This document shows positions 11,903-23,890 of a stretch of DNA of 64,000 nucleotides, one piece after another (within the stretch, counting starts at the first letter, position 1; every line of letters begins with the position of its first letter). Origin of the DNA: Leucosporidium creatinivorum. Lineage: Eukaryota; Basidiomycota; Microbotryomycetes; Leucosporidiales; Leucosporidiaceae. A program made the translations under genes and the position numbers. The stretch is from NCBI GenBank assembly GCA_001600635.1, contig BCKL01000028.1:252666-316665 (forward strand). Direction: 5' to 3'. The notes beneath the pieces were generated by a model, which worked only from the letters and a program-made list of their open reading frames with translations, did not search any database and was not told where the DNA came from.

Positions 11903-13843
11903 CTACACTTTGACAAAGAAGCCCGTCTCCCGCCACTTTTCTACAAACTTTGCCATCAGCGCCGAATTGACGATAGGCGCCTCTCTGAGACTCTGACTCG
12001 CAGCAAGGGTCTTGACCGTCGAGAGCTGGTACCTTTTTGCCTTGGGTTCGCTGGAGGCGGAGGAAGAGGGGGGAGCGCCGTACTTGGATTCGAAGAAGTC
12101 GGGTAGCTTCTGCTCGCGCCGAAGGGGCAGGTCAGCGACGAGACCAGACGAGGGGAGGGAAGGTAGAGAGGGAGCGAACGATGGTTGGATTGATGACGGG
12201 GTCTTGAGGCCCCTTGCGCAGGCGCTCGACCCATTCGGAGGGGGTCACTCGGTCGAACTTGATGCCGCAGGAGGAGAGCGAGTCGAGGAGGGAGGAGAAG
12301 GGGAGGAGAGTTGGTTGGAGGACTGTTGAGGGGTATGGGAAGGGGACAGTCAGTAAAGAGAGCGGAGGTGGAGAGGAGGGTACGAGACCGACCGTGCCAA
12401 GTCTGTGAGGTGGGAGTTGAAGGAGCGGGCGAAAGAGCGAGGTCGAGGATGGTTTTGGCGGCGTAGTCGACGGGGAGCCAGCTGGGCGTCTGTATAAGAG
12501 CGAATCAGTCAGCCAACTCCTCCGTCGAGTAGTGCAGGGCCGAGCAAACTCACCTCCTCGAGATCAGGGAGCGCGCCGAGCACGTCGCCCGTGCGAAGTT
12601 GGAGACTGATCGCCTCGCTCTCGTTCCACCTTCCATCGACCGTGGAGCCGACCATTTGACCGATACCTATCATTCATAAATCATCGATCAGCTCCCGTTC
12701 ACCCACAAGCACCGCTGAGAAAAAGAAGGCTAAACTCACGAAGCACCACGGCCCTCAACCCCTTCTCCTCACTAACAACCTTACAAATCCTCTCCGTCAC
12801 CCACTTACTCCTCGCGTATCCCATCCCTTGCGCATAGGTCGGATCATCCGTCACCTCCTCGGGAACGTCGCCGGATCCTCGCCAGGCGGCGACGGCAGAG
12901 ACGGAGGAAGCAAAGTAGAAGGAGGCGCCGTAAGGAGAGGAGGAGCAGAGTTGCAAGAGGTGGACGGCGCCCTGGATATGGGGAGTGAAGGAGGCGAGGT
13001 TGAGATTGAAGTTGACGGCCCTATCAGGCAGAGGAGAGGTCAGCGAGCTGCTCGGCGAGGGCGATGGGCGCCGAGAAAGCTCGGGGTGATGCTGCTGCAG
13101 CGAAGGGAAGGGGGAACTCACCAAGCGTTGTGTAACACGACCGTCGCTGAGGCCACGATCTCCCCGTATCGAGCCTCGCTGAGGCCGAGTCGCTCCTTCG
13201 CGAGGTCAGCAGCGAGGGGAACCACTCGAGGATCATCGATCCCCTCCAACCCGCGCTCCTCGAGTAAAGCACTAACGCGCTCAACCGCTTCCTCACCATT
13301 CTTAGCACGCACGAGTGCGTACACCTTCCTGACGTTCGAGTCGGCGAGCAATTGAGCGAGGAGTTGAGCGCCGAGGGAGCCGGTGGCGCCGGTGAGGACG
13401 ACGGTGGAGAGGGAGGGAGGGCCGATGGGAGTGGTGCGAGAGGGGAAGAGGGAGGTGTAGGAGGTGACCATGGAAAGCATTTGATCGGTCTCGCTGAGCT
13501 TGGTGATGGTTTGGCCCGAGGAGAAGGCGATGAGGAAGGCGGCGGCTCTGTAGTCGAGCAGAGAGTCAGAGAAGGTAGATAGCGGAGACGAGTATTTAGA
13601 CGCACTGCGCGATAGTAGGATGCTCAAAGACAAAGTTGGTGCTGAGCTTCTTGCCTCCGAGTCGGAAGGCCTGCGAGGTTAAGGTCGCCGAGACGATTAG
13701 CCAAGCTCTGAGAATTGAAGAGAAGCATCCCTCACCCTCTGCAGCGCGTTACGAATCCTTCCCGCGGCGAGCGAGTCCAGTCCGTACGAGAAGAGGTCTG
13801 TATCTTTCGTCAGGCCTTCATCTCCTCCGGCGACGCTGTGCAT
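11903..13843 (-). CDS. NRPS-like enzyme remnant: carrier (T) plus thioester-reductase (R) domain, adenylation domain missing
   Basis: The readable part starts with the second half of a phosphopantetheine carrier domain (DLFSYGLDSLAAGRIRNAL; the Ser of GLDSL is the attachment site). It continues with KKLSTNFVFEHPTIAQ and then a complete NAD(P)-binding reductase. The Rossmann motif is TGATGSLG, the catalytic Tyr-Lys pair lies in YARSKWVTE, and the C-terminus is KFVEKWRETGFFVKV. Such enzymes adenylate a carboxylic acid and release it as an aldehyde. Introns are regular and every exon joins in frame. No adenylation domain lies upstream: 56 bp beyond the first readable Met (13843) comes an exon of another gene on the opposite strand. 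The gene is therefore 5'-truncated by rearrangement or misassembly. A short carrier-reductase protein starting at 13843 is possible but unproven. Confidence 0.82.
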
Positions 13844-13898
13844 TCTGATACTCCCCCCTCACTCTGGAGCCACGCTGATCGTCTCCTCCCTCTTGCAG

Positions 13899-14102
13899 AT
13901 GTTCCCCTCGGCCGATGGACCTCGCTTCCTCCCCGGAGGCATCGCGCTCGCCGTCTTCTGTATCGCTGTAGCCCTCTGCGCCATCACCATCCGCTTTGTG
14001 CTCCGAGGCCAAAACCGCAAGATGGACGTCCTCGACGAGCAGGATGCTCCCTACACCGGTGGACTCGAGGGCTTGCCGAAGGGCTATCGGTTCAACTACT
14101 AG
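13899..14102 (+). pseudogene. Last exon of an allantoate-permease-type (Dal5-like) MFS transporter, orphaned
   Basis: An exon preceded by a clean acceptor (CTCTTGCAG) encodes FPSADGPRFLPGGIAL, a hydrophobic helix, RFVLRGQNRKMD and a tail ending GYRFNY. This is the usual C-terminus of anion:cation symporter (Dal5/Seo1) proteins: the last transmembrane helix, then the R-x-N-x-R/K-x-D motif. Nothing upstream on the plus strand encodes the remaining eleven helices. Instead, the minus-strand NRPS-like remnant begins within 60 bp. I treat it as a fragment. It is the mirror partner of the same breakpoint that removes the 5' part of the NRPS-like gene. Confidence 0.7.
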
Positions 14103-14435
14103 TCCTGTTGCAGTTTGAGGTAGGGAGTTGGCTAGGGAACGCTGCTTGAGTATGTATAGTTGCAAATAGGAATGTATTGGAAGCTGTTCTTCTTGCGCCT
14201 GGAGCCTGCGAGGCTCCCGAGCAGCTCGGCGCTGGCTCGGCGCACCTCTCCTACCTCGTCACGACTCGTAGCAAGTCGCGGTAGGCTTCGCGGAGTCACT
14301 TAAGTACAGCGAGGAAGCGGTACGCCGGCCTGCAGGCCTGTCCAAGTACTCGAAAGACTTACCCCCTCTCGCCCAACCCAGCTTCGAACTCGCCTCATCT
14401 CTCCTCCTCCTTCACACCCGACTCGTCTCACCAAG
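14103..14435. other. Intergenic: UFD2 promoter region
   Basis: This is a stretch of about 330 bases between the MFS fragment and UFD2. It contains several CTCGGCG-type heptamers and a pyrimidine-rich leader (CTCTCCTCCTCC) just before the UFD2 start. I see no gene. Confidence 0.5.
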
Positions 14436-17400
14436 ATGGATCCCAACGAGCCTACACCGCTGTCAGACCAGGACAAGGTGAGGACTGCACGCCTACAGCG
14501 CAGTCAGCAGCTCACATGCCCCTCTCGTCAGATCCGCCTCAAGCGCATCGCGAAGCTTCAGCAGAAGCCCCAGTCACCCTCAGAGTCGCCTACGGCTTCA
14601 CCTGCTCCCAAGCCTACACCTCCTCCTTCACCCAAGGTACAACGTCCAGCTACTCGCTTGCGTCAGCGCTCAGCCCAGCTCACCCTCTTCTCCTTCGAAA
14701 CAGCCCGCACCAGCTCCCAAGCAGCCCGTCGCTTCGACCTCTGCTGCACCTGCATCGGCCCCTCGCGGTATCAACATCGTACCAGCGGGCACGACACCTC
14801 GATTCGCAGAGTCGTTCGAGGCCTGGCAGGATGCTGTCGTCGGCCGGATCCTCAACGTGACTTTGGACGTGAGTTAAGAGCTCGCTGCTACTTTACGGAC
14901 CTCGCTGACCCCTCCTGCTACTCCAGCGCGATGCTGCCGAGGCGTCAGGATGGTCCGTTACCTACCTCAAGGAAGTCGCGGAGGAGATTCGGTCCGAGGA
15001 GCCTTGTGAGCTCGCTACGACCCTCAGAACACCCACAGCAAGCTAACAGTAACTCCAAACAGCCCTACCGACCCCTCTGAAGCTCAACAGCGAGTGGACG
15101 GATCGCCTGCTGCTCGCGCGCTTGTCCCTCTCGCCTTTCAACATGACGGACGACCCAGAGCTCATCACCGTCGTCGCTTCGCTGCCAGCCGACCTTACGG
15201 CATTCGAATACCTCGGTGGAGCTTGGAAGAGGGAACGAGCAGAGCGATACAAGGTCTCGTTGAAGAAGGTGCGTGCGTGCGGGCCAGCGGGCTTGTGGGG
15301 CAGGCTGGAGCTGATGGAGCTGACCTCGGGCTGCTGGAACAGAACGCGGATGCGGCAGAATACAACAAACGATTGGAGGCGCTTAATCAGATCAAGGCGC
15401 TCTTGGTGTCGTACATTGGTCTCGTCCTCACCGACTCGTCCATGTTCCCTCAGGACCACATCTCGTTCGTAGCTGTCGGCTTGAACCTCCTCTGCGTCGA
15501 GCTGACCTCTCCACCACACCACAGGAACAAGGTCCTCGGTCCCATGGAGCTCGAGCCCCTGCTCATCACTTCGACTCCCCTTCCTTCTTCCTCCGCCCTC
15601 TCCTCGACCGACCTCCCCTCCCTCCTTCAAGACCTCGCCGCTCGCTTCTCCCCCTCCGCCTCCAACGACTTCGAAGGCGGTCTCGAGGACATCATCGGGC
15701 CTTTGATCAACTCTCTCGGCCTGCGGTTGGTGACGAACCGTATCGATATTGGCGGAGGAGGGCAAGGTGGAACTGGGTGGAGGGAGATTGTCGGCGCGGT
15801 GCAGAGTCTGGTGGAGGTCAAGGGAGTGGCGATGATGCTGCCTGAGGTTAACAATTGGGATGTATCGAGTAACCCGAGAGCCACGGCGCCGGCGTTGGAG
15901 CTGGCAACGTTGCTCGGGCCGTTCTTGAGGCTGACGACCTTCCCCGACACTTTCGTGAGTGGTGGCTTACGAGCCTGACTGTCTCGAGCTAACACTCCTT
16001 TGGTACCTACAGCCCGAGATCGCCAAGGCTTACCTCTCCGACCCGACTGCCATGGGCCGAGGCAACGTCGAGAGCGCGTCGGCGAGCCTTCGCGGTACTC
16101 TCGGCGGTCTGCAGGTGAGTACCGTGTATCGCGACAAGGTCGACCGCCCTCGCTGACCTACTTCCACTGCAGAGCATCCTCTTCCAAATGCTCAACAACG
16201 TCGTCCGCGCCGGCCCCAAGCCTCGCGAGGCCGTCCTCTCCTACTTTGGAAACGTCCTCAAGGCCAACTCGAAGCGAGCGGCGATGCGCGTCGACCCCAA
16301 CACTGTCTCGAGCGAGGGCTTCATCATCAACCTGCATAGCATCCTCCTTTCGTTCGCTCAGCCGTTCATGGACGCTCAGTTCTCGAAGGTGGGTTCGGCT
16401 GCGTGAAAGATGGTAAGAGGAAACGGCGCTGACTCGACGACGACTACAGATCGACAAGATCGACCCGCTTTTTTACAAGGTCTCGCAGCGCATCAACATC
16501 GCCGAGGAGACCAAGATGAGCGCGACTCAGACCGAGAGCGACGAGTACTATGCTCGCGCGGCTGATGCTCGTGAGTCTTCTTCATTCTCCATCTCTTCTT
16601 TCGCCCGCCTACACTGGCTGATCCCATCTCGCTCACAGCCGCAGCGCCAGCTCCAAACTTCATCTCCGAGGTCTTCTTCCTTTGCTGCTCCTACCTCCAC
16701 ATCGGCATCATGCACACGATCAAGGAGCACAAGGGATACCGTCAGAGCATTCGCCACGAGGAGCGCCAGATCGCTGATATCGAGGCTGATTCGACTTGGC
16801 GAGGAGTGAGTACTCGGCGCACTCGGTACTGGCGAGGGAGAGATGCTGAACCGACTGCATCCTTCGCAGACACCTGGAGAGGCCGCTGCTCAGGCGCAGC
16901 TCGACCGACTGAAGGTGCGTTGGTCCCGCTCGTCGACTTGCAGATCGCCGAGCTGACCTTCTCGATCCGCAGGCTCGCAAGGAGAAGTGGAACTCGCACG
17001 TCCACGCCATTGAAGTCCAGCTGCTTGATCCCGAGTATCTCACTCGTTGCGTCGGCTTCGTCAACCTCGTCATGGCATGGCTCGTTCGCATGGTTGACCC
17101 GAACAAGCAGCACCCTCAGACGAGGGTATCGTGAGTCGGCGTTCTTCTTCCTCCACGTTGGGCGATCGTTGACGAGAGTTGATCGACATAGACTTCCCAT
17201 GCCGGAGGAGACGCCTGAGGTGTTCCGCTTCTTGCCCGAGTACCTCATCGAGGACATCACCGAGTTCTTGAGCTTCACCTCCAAGTAGGTGGCTTATCTC
17301 GAGTGAGCTTAAAATGTGATGCTGACGGTCGCCCGATACCACAGATACGCTCCTCAAGTCCTCGCCGACAACTCGCAGGACGAGCTCATGACCTTCATGC

Positions 17401-18857
17401 TCGTCTTCCTCTCGACGCCCTACATGAAGAATCCTTACCTCAAGGGACAGTTCGTCGAGGTGCGTCATCTCGTTGCAGCCCCGAAGAGTCACGAGCTAAA
17501 CTCCCGCTCGCAGATCATGTACTACCTCTCGCAGCCGATGCCTCGCAACCCTCGCGGCTGCCTCGGCGACGTCCTCAACTTCCACCCTCTCGCCCTCAAG
17601 AATCTCATGCCTGCTCTCGTACACGCCTACGTCCGTGAGTAGACGAACCTCTCCTCCTCGCATCGAGCCGAAAGTTGACCCCCTCGCCTCGCAGAAATCG
17701 AGATCACTGGCTCGCACACCCAGTTCTACGACAAGTTCAACATTCGTTACTACATCACTCAGATCTTCAAGATGGTGTGGAGCAACCCTTCCCATCGCGA
17801 GGCCCTGCGCCTCGAGAGCCTGTGAGCTGTCGCCATCTTGACTCGCCTCGCCCTTCGCTGACCCATCTCACCACAGCCACCTCGACCGCTACGTCCGCTT
17901 CGTCAACCTGCTCATGAACGACACCACCTACCTCCTCGACGACGCCCTCATGCACCTTGGCAAGATCTCGGAGATACAGCGCGCGATGGAGGACAAGGCC
18001 GCTTGGGAGGCTCGTCCAGCAACCGAGCGTCAAGAGCAGGAGAAGCTCCTCCGCGAGCACGAAGGTGGAGCTCGCAGCGACCTCGACTTTGGTACCGAGT
18101 CGCTTCGCCTCCTCAAGCGCTTCGCCGGCGAGACCAAAGAGCCCTTCCTCACTCGCGAGATCGTCGACCGCCTCGCCGCCATGCTCGACATGAACCTCGT
18201 TATGCTCGCCGGACCTCGCTGCCAGGACCTCAAGGTGCGGGAGATGGAGAAGTACAAGTTTCGCCCCAAGGAGTTGCTCTCGGACGTGCTGGGCATCTTC
18301 CTCGAGTTGGCGCCGAGGGTCGAGTTCCAGGAGGCGGTCGCTAAGGACGGAAGGAGTTACTCGAGGGATCTGTTCGAGAGGGTGCAGAGGATCGCGAGGA
18401 AGACGAGCATTAGGACGGACGACGAGCTCGAGGGGATCAAGGTGTTGGTGGAGAAGGTCGAGGCGCTCAAGGCGGCCGAGGAGGAGGACGATGCGATGGG
18501 AGAGGTCCCCGACGAGTTCCTCGGTACGTCTCAGCTCCCTCATCTGCGCTCTTCCCATTGCTGACCGCTCGTCTCTCTACAGATCCCCTCACTTACGACA
18601 TCATGCGCGACCCCGTCTTCCTCCCCTCCTCCAAGACCATCATCGACCGCTCCACCATCAAGCAGCACTACCTCTCCGACGCTACCGATCCCTTCAACCG
18701 CGTACCGCTCAAGTGGGAGGACATCGCCGACGCCGTCGAGATCAAGGCTCAGATCGACGCCTTCCTCGCCGAGCGCAAGGCTAAGAGGGTGGGAGGAGCG
18801 GCGGCGGCGGCAGCAGCGGAGGTGGCTGGTGACGACGCGATGAAGGTTGATGAGTAG
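14436..18857 (+). CDS. UFD2: Ubiquitin chain elongation factor E4 (U-box ligase)
   Basis: Ufd2 extends ubiquitin chains on substrates delivered by Cdc48 in the ubiquitin-fusion-degradation pathway. Many exons (more than ten, introns of 50-110 nt) can be read through in one protein of roughly 1,050-1,100 residues. It begins MDPNEPTPLSDQDKIRLKRI and has a Pro/Ser-rich N-terminal stretch. A long helical core follows, with recognisable pieces (LLLARLSLSPFNMTDDP, PNFISEVFFLCCSYLHIGIM, LVMAWLVRMVDPNKQHPQTR, FLSTPYMKNPYLKGQFVE). The C-terminal U-box runs DPLTYDIMRDPVFLPSSKTI to KQHYLSDATDPFNR. The tail is Ala-rich and acidic, ending MKVDE. Start and stop follow from the first Met and the U-box frame. 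Order and length match the family. Confidence 0.95.
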
Positions 18858-19280
18858 TCGTGTGCATAGCTGTCCTTTTTCGTACTTTGCAACAGACGAG
18901 CTTTGTCTCGCGATTGACGCTTTGGCGCGAGTTCGGCGCACGCTCGGCGCTACTCTGCTTGCTCCCATCGTCACAGAGCTACTTCACCGACTTCAAGAGG
19001 TGTCCAATAGCGACTACTCACACCAATCACCTTCGATACGACTGCAGAGGGCTCCACTACGCCGCCAGAGCTGCTCCCCCCGAGAAGGTCTCAGCTCTTA
19101 CGGCATCGCCTTGCAGCGTAACGTAACCCTTCGGGAGAGCTCCAGATTGCACAAGTATGACTAGGAATAGCTCCTACGGACCGACTGACTCACTCTGGCA
19201 AATCCTGAGAAGGCGAGGTAGAGGATTCTCGCCTCCGAGGTTGCTCCCTCGCCTCATCCTGCTTGTTCGATCGTCGCGCT
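18858..19280. other. Intergenic between UFD2 and the PLP-enzyme gene
   Basis: About 420 bases lie between two genes on the same strand. I see no ORF of note. It should hold the UFD2 3' end and the promoter of the next gene. Confidence 0.5.
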
Positions 19281-21103
19281 ATGGCTCAGCAGCAAGCTCT
19301 CTCTACACGTGCTGTGCACGCAGACCACGGCTTTCGTGGCCCCAGCGCAGCTGTAGCGCCCGACATCTCGCTCTCCACCACCTTCCGTCAAGAGCATGGT
19401 CTCGACGAGTCATCTTCGCATCCCAGCAATCCCGTGGCTGACATCTATGCAAGGTGAGGCTTTGTAGCTGCTGCTCTGTCCTGCTGTCTACCCTCAACCG
19501 CCGGCTAATTCGCCAAGAGCATGTACTCACTTCCTCGGAACGACTGCTGACCTTCTCACCTCTGCAGGGAGACACGCCCGGTGGTGACGCGTGTAGAGAA
19601 GGTACTAGAAAGTATTATTGGCGGTCCTACTGCTCTCTTTCCTTCCGGTGGGGCTCTGTCTCGGCTCGGCGCCCGTCGCATAGGCTAACCCTAAGTCCTC
19701 CTCCATCCAGGCATCGCTGCTGCCTTTACGATCCTCCTGCATGTTCGTCCAGACGCTATCGCTATCTCGCAAGGGTAAGCCGCTCCCTCACTGACTCTCT
19801 CGCTGTCACAAGAGGCTCGGCTTTGCCTTCGCCGAACTCTTGACTCACGCTGAGCCCACCTACGCAGCTATCACGGCGTTCACCAGGCGATTCGAATCTA
19901 CCGCAAGACTAGAGGAGAGGACAGTGTGGTACGTTCAGTCATATCATAGACTGCCTCCGTTCTTCACCTGACCCTCAGCTCGGCGCAGAATCTTATCGGC
20001 TTGGACGACGCCTACCCAAGCGGAAAGACCCTCGTATGGCTGGAGACACCGCTCAATCCTACTGGAGAGTGTCGGTCTATCGAGCACTACGCTCGACGAG
20101 CGCACGAGGTCGGCGGTCAGCTCTGCGTCGATTCGACCTTCGGCCCTCCTCCCATCCAAGATCCGTTCAAGTGGGGCGCCGACATCATCATGCACAGCGC
20201 TTCCAAGTACTTTGTGAGCTGCCCTTCTCACTTGCTTGTTCCGTATAGCGTCACTGACCTCGATACCCTACAGGGAGGCCACAGCGATGCTCTGCTCGGC
20301 ACCGTCTCGGTCCGAACGCCAGAGGAGTGGCACTCGCTTTGGGATCTTCGTACATACACCGGTACGCTACTCTTCGCCATTCCTGTAATCCTGGATGCTT
20401 CTCAGCCAGCTCCTCGCCCGCCATAGCGCGCTCTCTCGGTGATGTAGCTGACCGCTCTGCGCGGCCCCCTCTTGACAGGCAGCTGCGTCGGATCATTGGA
20501 AACTTGGCTCCTCCTGCGCTCCGTCAAGACTTTATCACTGCGCGTATCAGCACAGTGCGAGACGGCCACCAAGCTGGCTGCCTGGCTCGCTTCCATCTCG
20601 GGCGTCAAGGGCTCGCCAAGCACCGAGGAAGGGACAGAAGGCTTCATTGAGGACGTCTGGCATGCTTCGCTACAAGAAGGAGCCGATGGGTATATCGGAG
20701 AAGGAAAGCAGATGTCAATTGGGAGTGCTTGCTTCTCGTTCCTGATGACGAAGGAGAAGTACGCCGAGCATATCGGACACAAGCTTGAGCTCTTCACGGT
20801 GCGTTCGTCGCTCAGCTCCCGTCTCACTCTTTCAAAAGCGAGAGCTGATTTACTTTATCACCAGCCTGCTGCCTCATTGGGAGCCGTCGAGTCCCTCGTC
20901 GAGCAACGAATCCTCGCCGACCCCAACGCCGATCCTCGCATGGGTGAGTACCAGCTGACATCGGTACTTCGAGAAGCAACAGCTGATGCTTCATCTGTGT
21001 GTCTTCACCTCCAGTGCGCATCTCCATTGGACTCGAGGCCTTCGAGGACTTGAAGGCGGATCTCATCGCCGGGTTCGCCAAGGTGAAGGCTCTCAGGCTG
21101 TAA
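19281..21103 (+). CDS. Cys/Met-metabolism PLP-dependent enzyme (cystathionine gamma-synthase/beta-lyase-like)
   Basis: This is a fold-type I PLP enzyme of the trans-sulfuration family. The N-terminus reads STRAVHADHGFRGPSAAVAP, with DISLSTTFRQ and NPVADIYAR following. Later come VWLETPLNPTGE, LCVDSTFGPPPIQDP and the PLP-lysine motif HSASKYFGGHSDALLG. The C-terminus reads VRISIGLEAFEDLKADL, the family's usual end. About eight exons join in frame, and the donor after FPSG is GTGGGG. The family makes or cleaves cystathionine, linking cysteine and homocysteine. Which reaction this member performs is not clear. The tone of the sequence is that of the fungal paralogues annotated as cystathionine gamma-synthase-like rather than of Str2/Cys3 themselves. 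The ATG at 19281 was chosen because homology begins directly after it. Confidence 0.9.
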
Positions 21104-21439
21104 TCGAGCCCCACTAGGTTCTTCGAAGATATCGATACAGAATGAAGGCTTCCAGCGAGACCGCAGAGGTAGCTGTAGCCCACTTGTCGTCGCCCAGAGT
21201 TAGCTCGGCGAGTTCTCGGCGACTCGGCGCAGGCTTGAGCGATGGGAGGAAGGAGACCAGGGCATCTTAAGGTACAGTGCCGCAAGCCCCCGACCTGAGA
21301 ACTCGGCTCCCCTGATTTTGAATAGCTTACAGAGACGGCTCTCTCCCCTTCAGTCGGCCAAGCTCACCGAGTAGGCTCTCCCTCCGCTCTTTCGCTCGCT
21401 TTTCTCGTCGTCCCTCGTTGAAGCAGCACACGTCGCTCG
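21104..21439. other. Intergenic: promoter of the Zn2Cys6 gene
   Basis: This spacer of about 335 bases lies between two co-directional genes. Its end is pyrimidine-rich (CTCTCCCTCCGCTC). No gene is seen. Confidence 0.5.
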
Positions 21440-23570
21440 ATGGAAGCTGGACCAAGTTGCAAACCGCCATCCGTCAACAAGCTCGCGTGCACGTCCTGTA
21501 GGGCTCGCAGTGAGTCTCCAGTGCCCCGCGTAATCTTAAGCTCGCTCGCTAACCTCTTCCGCTCTCATATTACCTCGTACTTTTCATCTCGGCTCTATCT
21601 CTACTTACAAGAGGTCCGCTGCTTGGAGGGAATCGGAGAGCGCTGCGCACAGTGCTTGAAGCACGATCTTGAGTGTCGCTACGAGGCGCACAAGCGAGGG
21701 AGACCGCTCGGGAGCAAGACGAAAGCCGCCAAGGTCAACCAACTCCCACCACCAGCTGTACGGCCGTCTTCGCCTGCTCCAGAGTCTAACGACGAGCTTC
21801 AGCCCGAGCTTGGCGCACCTCTGGCCCTCTTCGGCGCAAGTGCTTCCACTGGTCAAGGTGCGTCTACTCGAGGAAGGCAGCTAGCTAGCTCACTAAGCTA
21901 GCTCAGAAGCTGACTTGAGCCTAAGCAGGATCTACCGGCGACCGCTTGTATCGCTACCAGCCTCAGTCCCTCTTCTCTCCTCGATACGATAATGGACTCC
22001 TCCTGGACCCGATTACGAGCGGAGTGTGCTCGGTGGAAGAAGCACAACAACTCTTTGCGCTGTGAGTAGGTGCCAGTGACTTAGAGCTGAGCTGAGTCGC
22101 TCGCTGACCTTCGGTCTTTCGCAGCTTCTTCGCTCGCCTCAACTCCTACGGCGGCTTCCTCGACGCCGAGCTACATGGAGACGTCGACTTCGTCCGAGCT
22201 CGGTCCTCCCTTCTCCTCACCGCCATCGTCATGATCGCCGCCCGACACGACTCTTCGCCTCTCTCACCAGACATCGCCGAACGAGCCGACGCTCACATCT
22301 CGAAGGTCTGCTGGCCGGCAGTCCTTTTGGAGAACTATCGTAGCGTACAGGCTTTGCAGGCGTGCATGCTACTTGCTACTTGGAGGACGAGCGGAGGTAG
22401 AGGAGACGAGGACGAAGGGTGGAGGTTCTTCGGCGCAGCGCTCGGCATGGCTGTCGCGATTGGCCTACAACGACCGCTGAGGAGGTTACACAATGATTCG
22501 CACGGCACGGGAGAACGCCTTGTGCGCGACGCACAGCGAGCAATGTCAACCCTCGCCCTCGCCGACGCCTCATGGAGCGCTCAAACCGGCCGCCCTCCAC
22601 TGCTTCCCCTCGAAGAGCTGCCACCAGAGTGGCTGCAGAGCCAGATCACCACTCCAGAGGATCGCTCTATCGTCGCGTTGATCGATTACAGGCTGTTGCT
22701 CAAAAGCCTTCGCTCTCGAAGCGCCGATGCGCTCGAGCTGCCGGCGAGGGAGCTCGTCAAGTGGCGAGAGAAGTGGTGTCGGCCAGGGAATGGAGGTGAG
22801 TGGTGTCTGCCACCTTGCTCGAGTGGGACAAGCTGACCTGTACTTCTTGCACGCAGCCCGCATCTCTGAGCTCGGCGGTATCTACCTTCGCTACGGCCAA
22901 CTTCTCCTTCTCGGCTCAAGACTTTCAGTCGGCGCCGATGCCTCTGCAGTTGCTTTCAGTGAAGCTGGTGTGTATCGCTTGTCTTGTTTTTCCTCTCGAC
23001 AACAGTCTGACAGCCGTCTCTTCTTGGCTCCAGCCTCCCTCATCGCCGAGGCCGCCGCTCTCTCGACGGAGGTGCTCCATCATGCCCACGACAACTTCTT
23101 TACCATGCTCATGTATGCCATTCAGATCGTCTTCCACGTACGTCTCGCTTCGCTCTGCCTCGCCACTCTCAGCTTCACACGCCCGGCGCTGACCTTCGTT
23201 TCTCGCTCAGCTTCGCAACAAGGCCATCAACCCCTCCACCCTCTCCAACACCATCAAGACTCTCCGAACTCTCCAACCTCTCATGTACTCTGCGGGCAGC
23301 AGCCCACCGCACAAGGATGGTCTTGCTGGCCTCTACGCCTCTCGGCTGGCAAAGCTGCTGCAGGCGTGGGAGGTCGAGCGAAGTGGTGGAGAGCTGGGAG
23401 AGCTGCTCATGGAGCAGCCGGATGCTTTGAGGCAGCAGACGGGTCACGACGACCTCATGACGATGGGCAATGACTTCCTCTCGCTCGACTCGACCTATCT
23501 GAGCTTCTTTGAGCAAGAGCCCGACATGCTGGGCTCTGTTGGGAATTGGATGCCGACAATGCAATGGTAA
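21440..23570 (+). CDS. Zn2Cys6 fungal transcription factor
   Basis: This is a binuclear zinc-cluster regulator. The cluster is split by the first intron and reads CTSCRAR then KVRCLEGIGERCAQC and LKHDLECRYE. That gives the canonical spacing C-x2-C-x6-C-x7-C-x2-C-x6-C. A basic linker follows (KRGRPLGSKTKAAK). The middle region shows the fungal-specific transcription-factor domain: LYRYQPQSLF, FFARLNSYGGFLD, QALQACMLLATWR, ALGMAVAIGLQRPLRR. About seven exons join in frame to the stop at 23570. The C-terminus is acidic and hydrophobic (LSLDSTYLSFFEQEPDML, ending MPTMQW) and may activate transcription. Target genes are unknown. The preceding Cys/Met enzyme is on the same strand, but I see no direct link. 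Confidence 0.93.
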
Positions 23571-23890
23571 TATAAATGCTCACAGCTACGAACCATCGCA
23601 GAGCCCGTGAAAGCGGCGAGCTGTCTCACGAGCCAGAATGAAAGGTCGAACTCGGCTTCGGCCTCGGCGCTGGCAGCTGGCTCGCAACTTGCGCGAGTGC
23701 TCTTGGGCGCCTCGCAAGATCGTGTAACTGCTCTATTCGTTCGAAACAGCTATACTATACTACCCTAATACAGGAGAAACTGATGCTGATGCTATATCTA
23801 CAAAAGTGCGCAACGCCGACCTCTCCGCCTCCTCACCCTCCTCCGAATCCACCCCGCCGAGCATGTAGATGAAAACTGACACGCTACAGA
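23571..23890. other. Convergent 3' intergenic region
   Basis: About 320 bases separate the ends of two convergent genes. No ORF is seen. It should hold both polyadenylation regions. Confidence 0.5.

Noticed and set aside
11956-12234. Lysine biosynthesis Lys2 as identity for the reductase remnant
   Set aside because: The carrier and reductase text fits generic NRPS-like adenylating reductases better by eye, and the adenylation domain that would decide it is missing.
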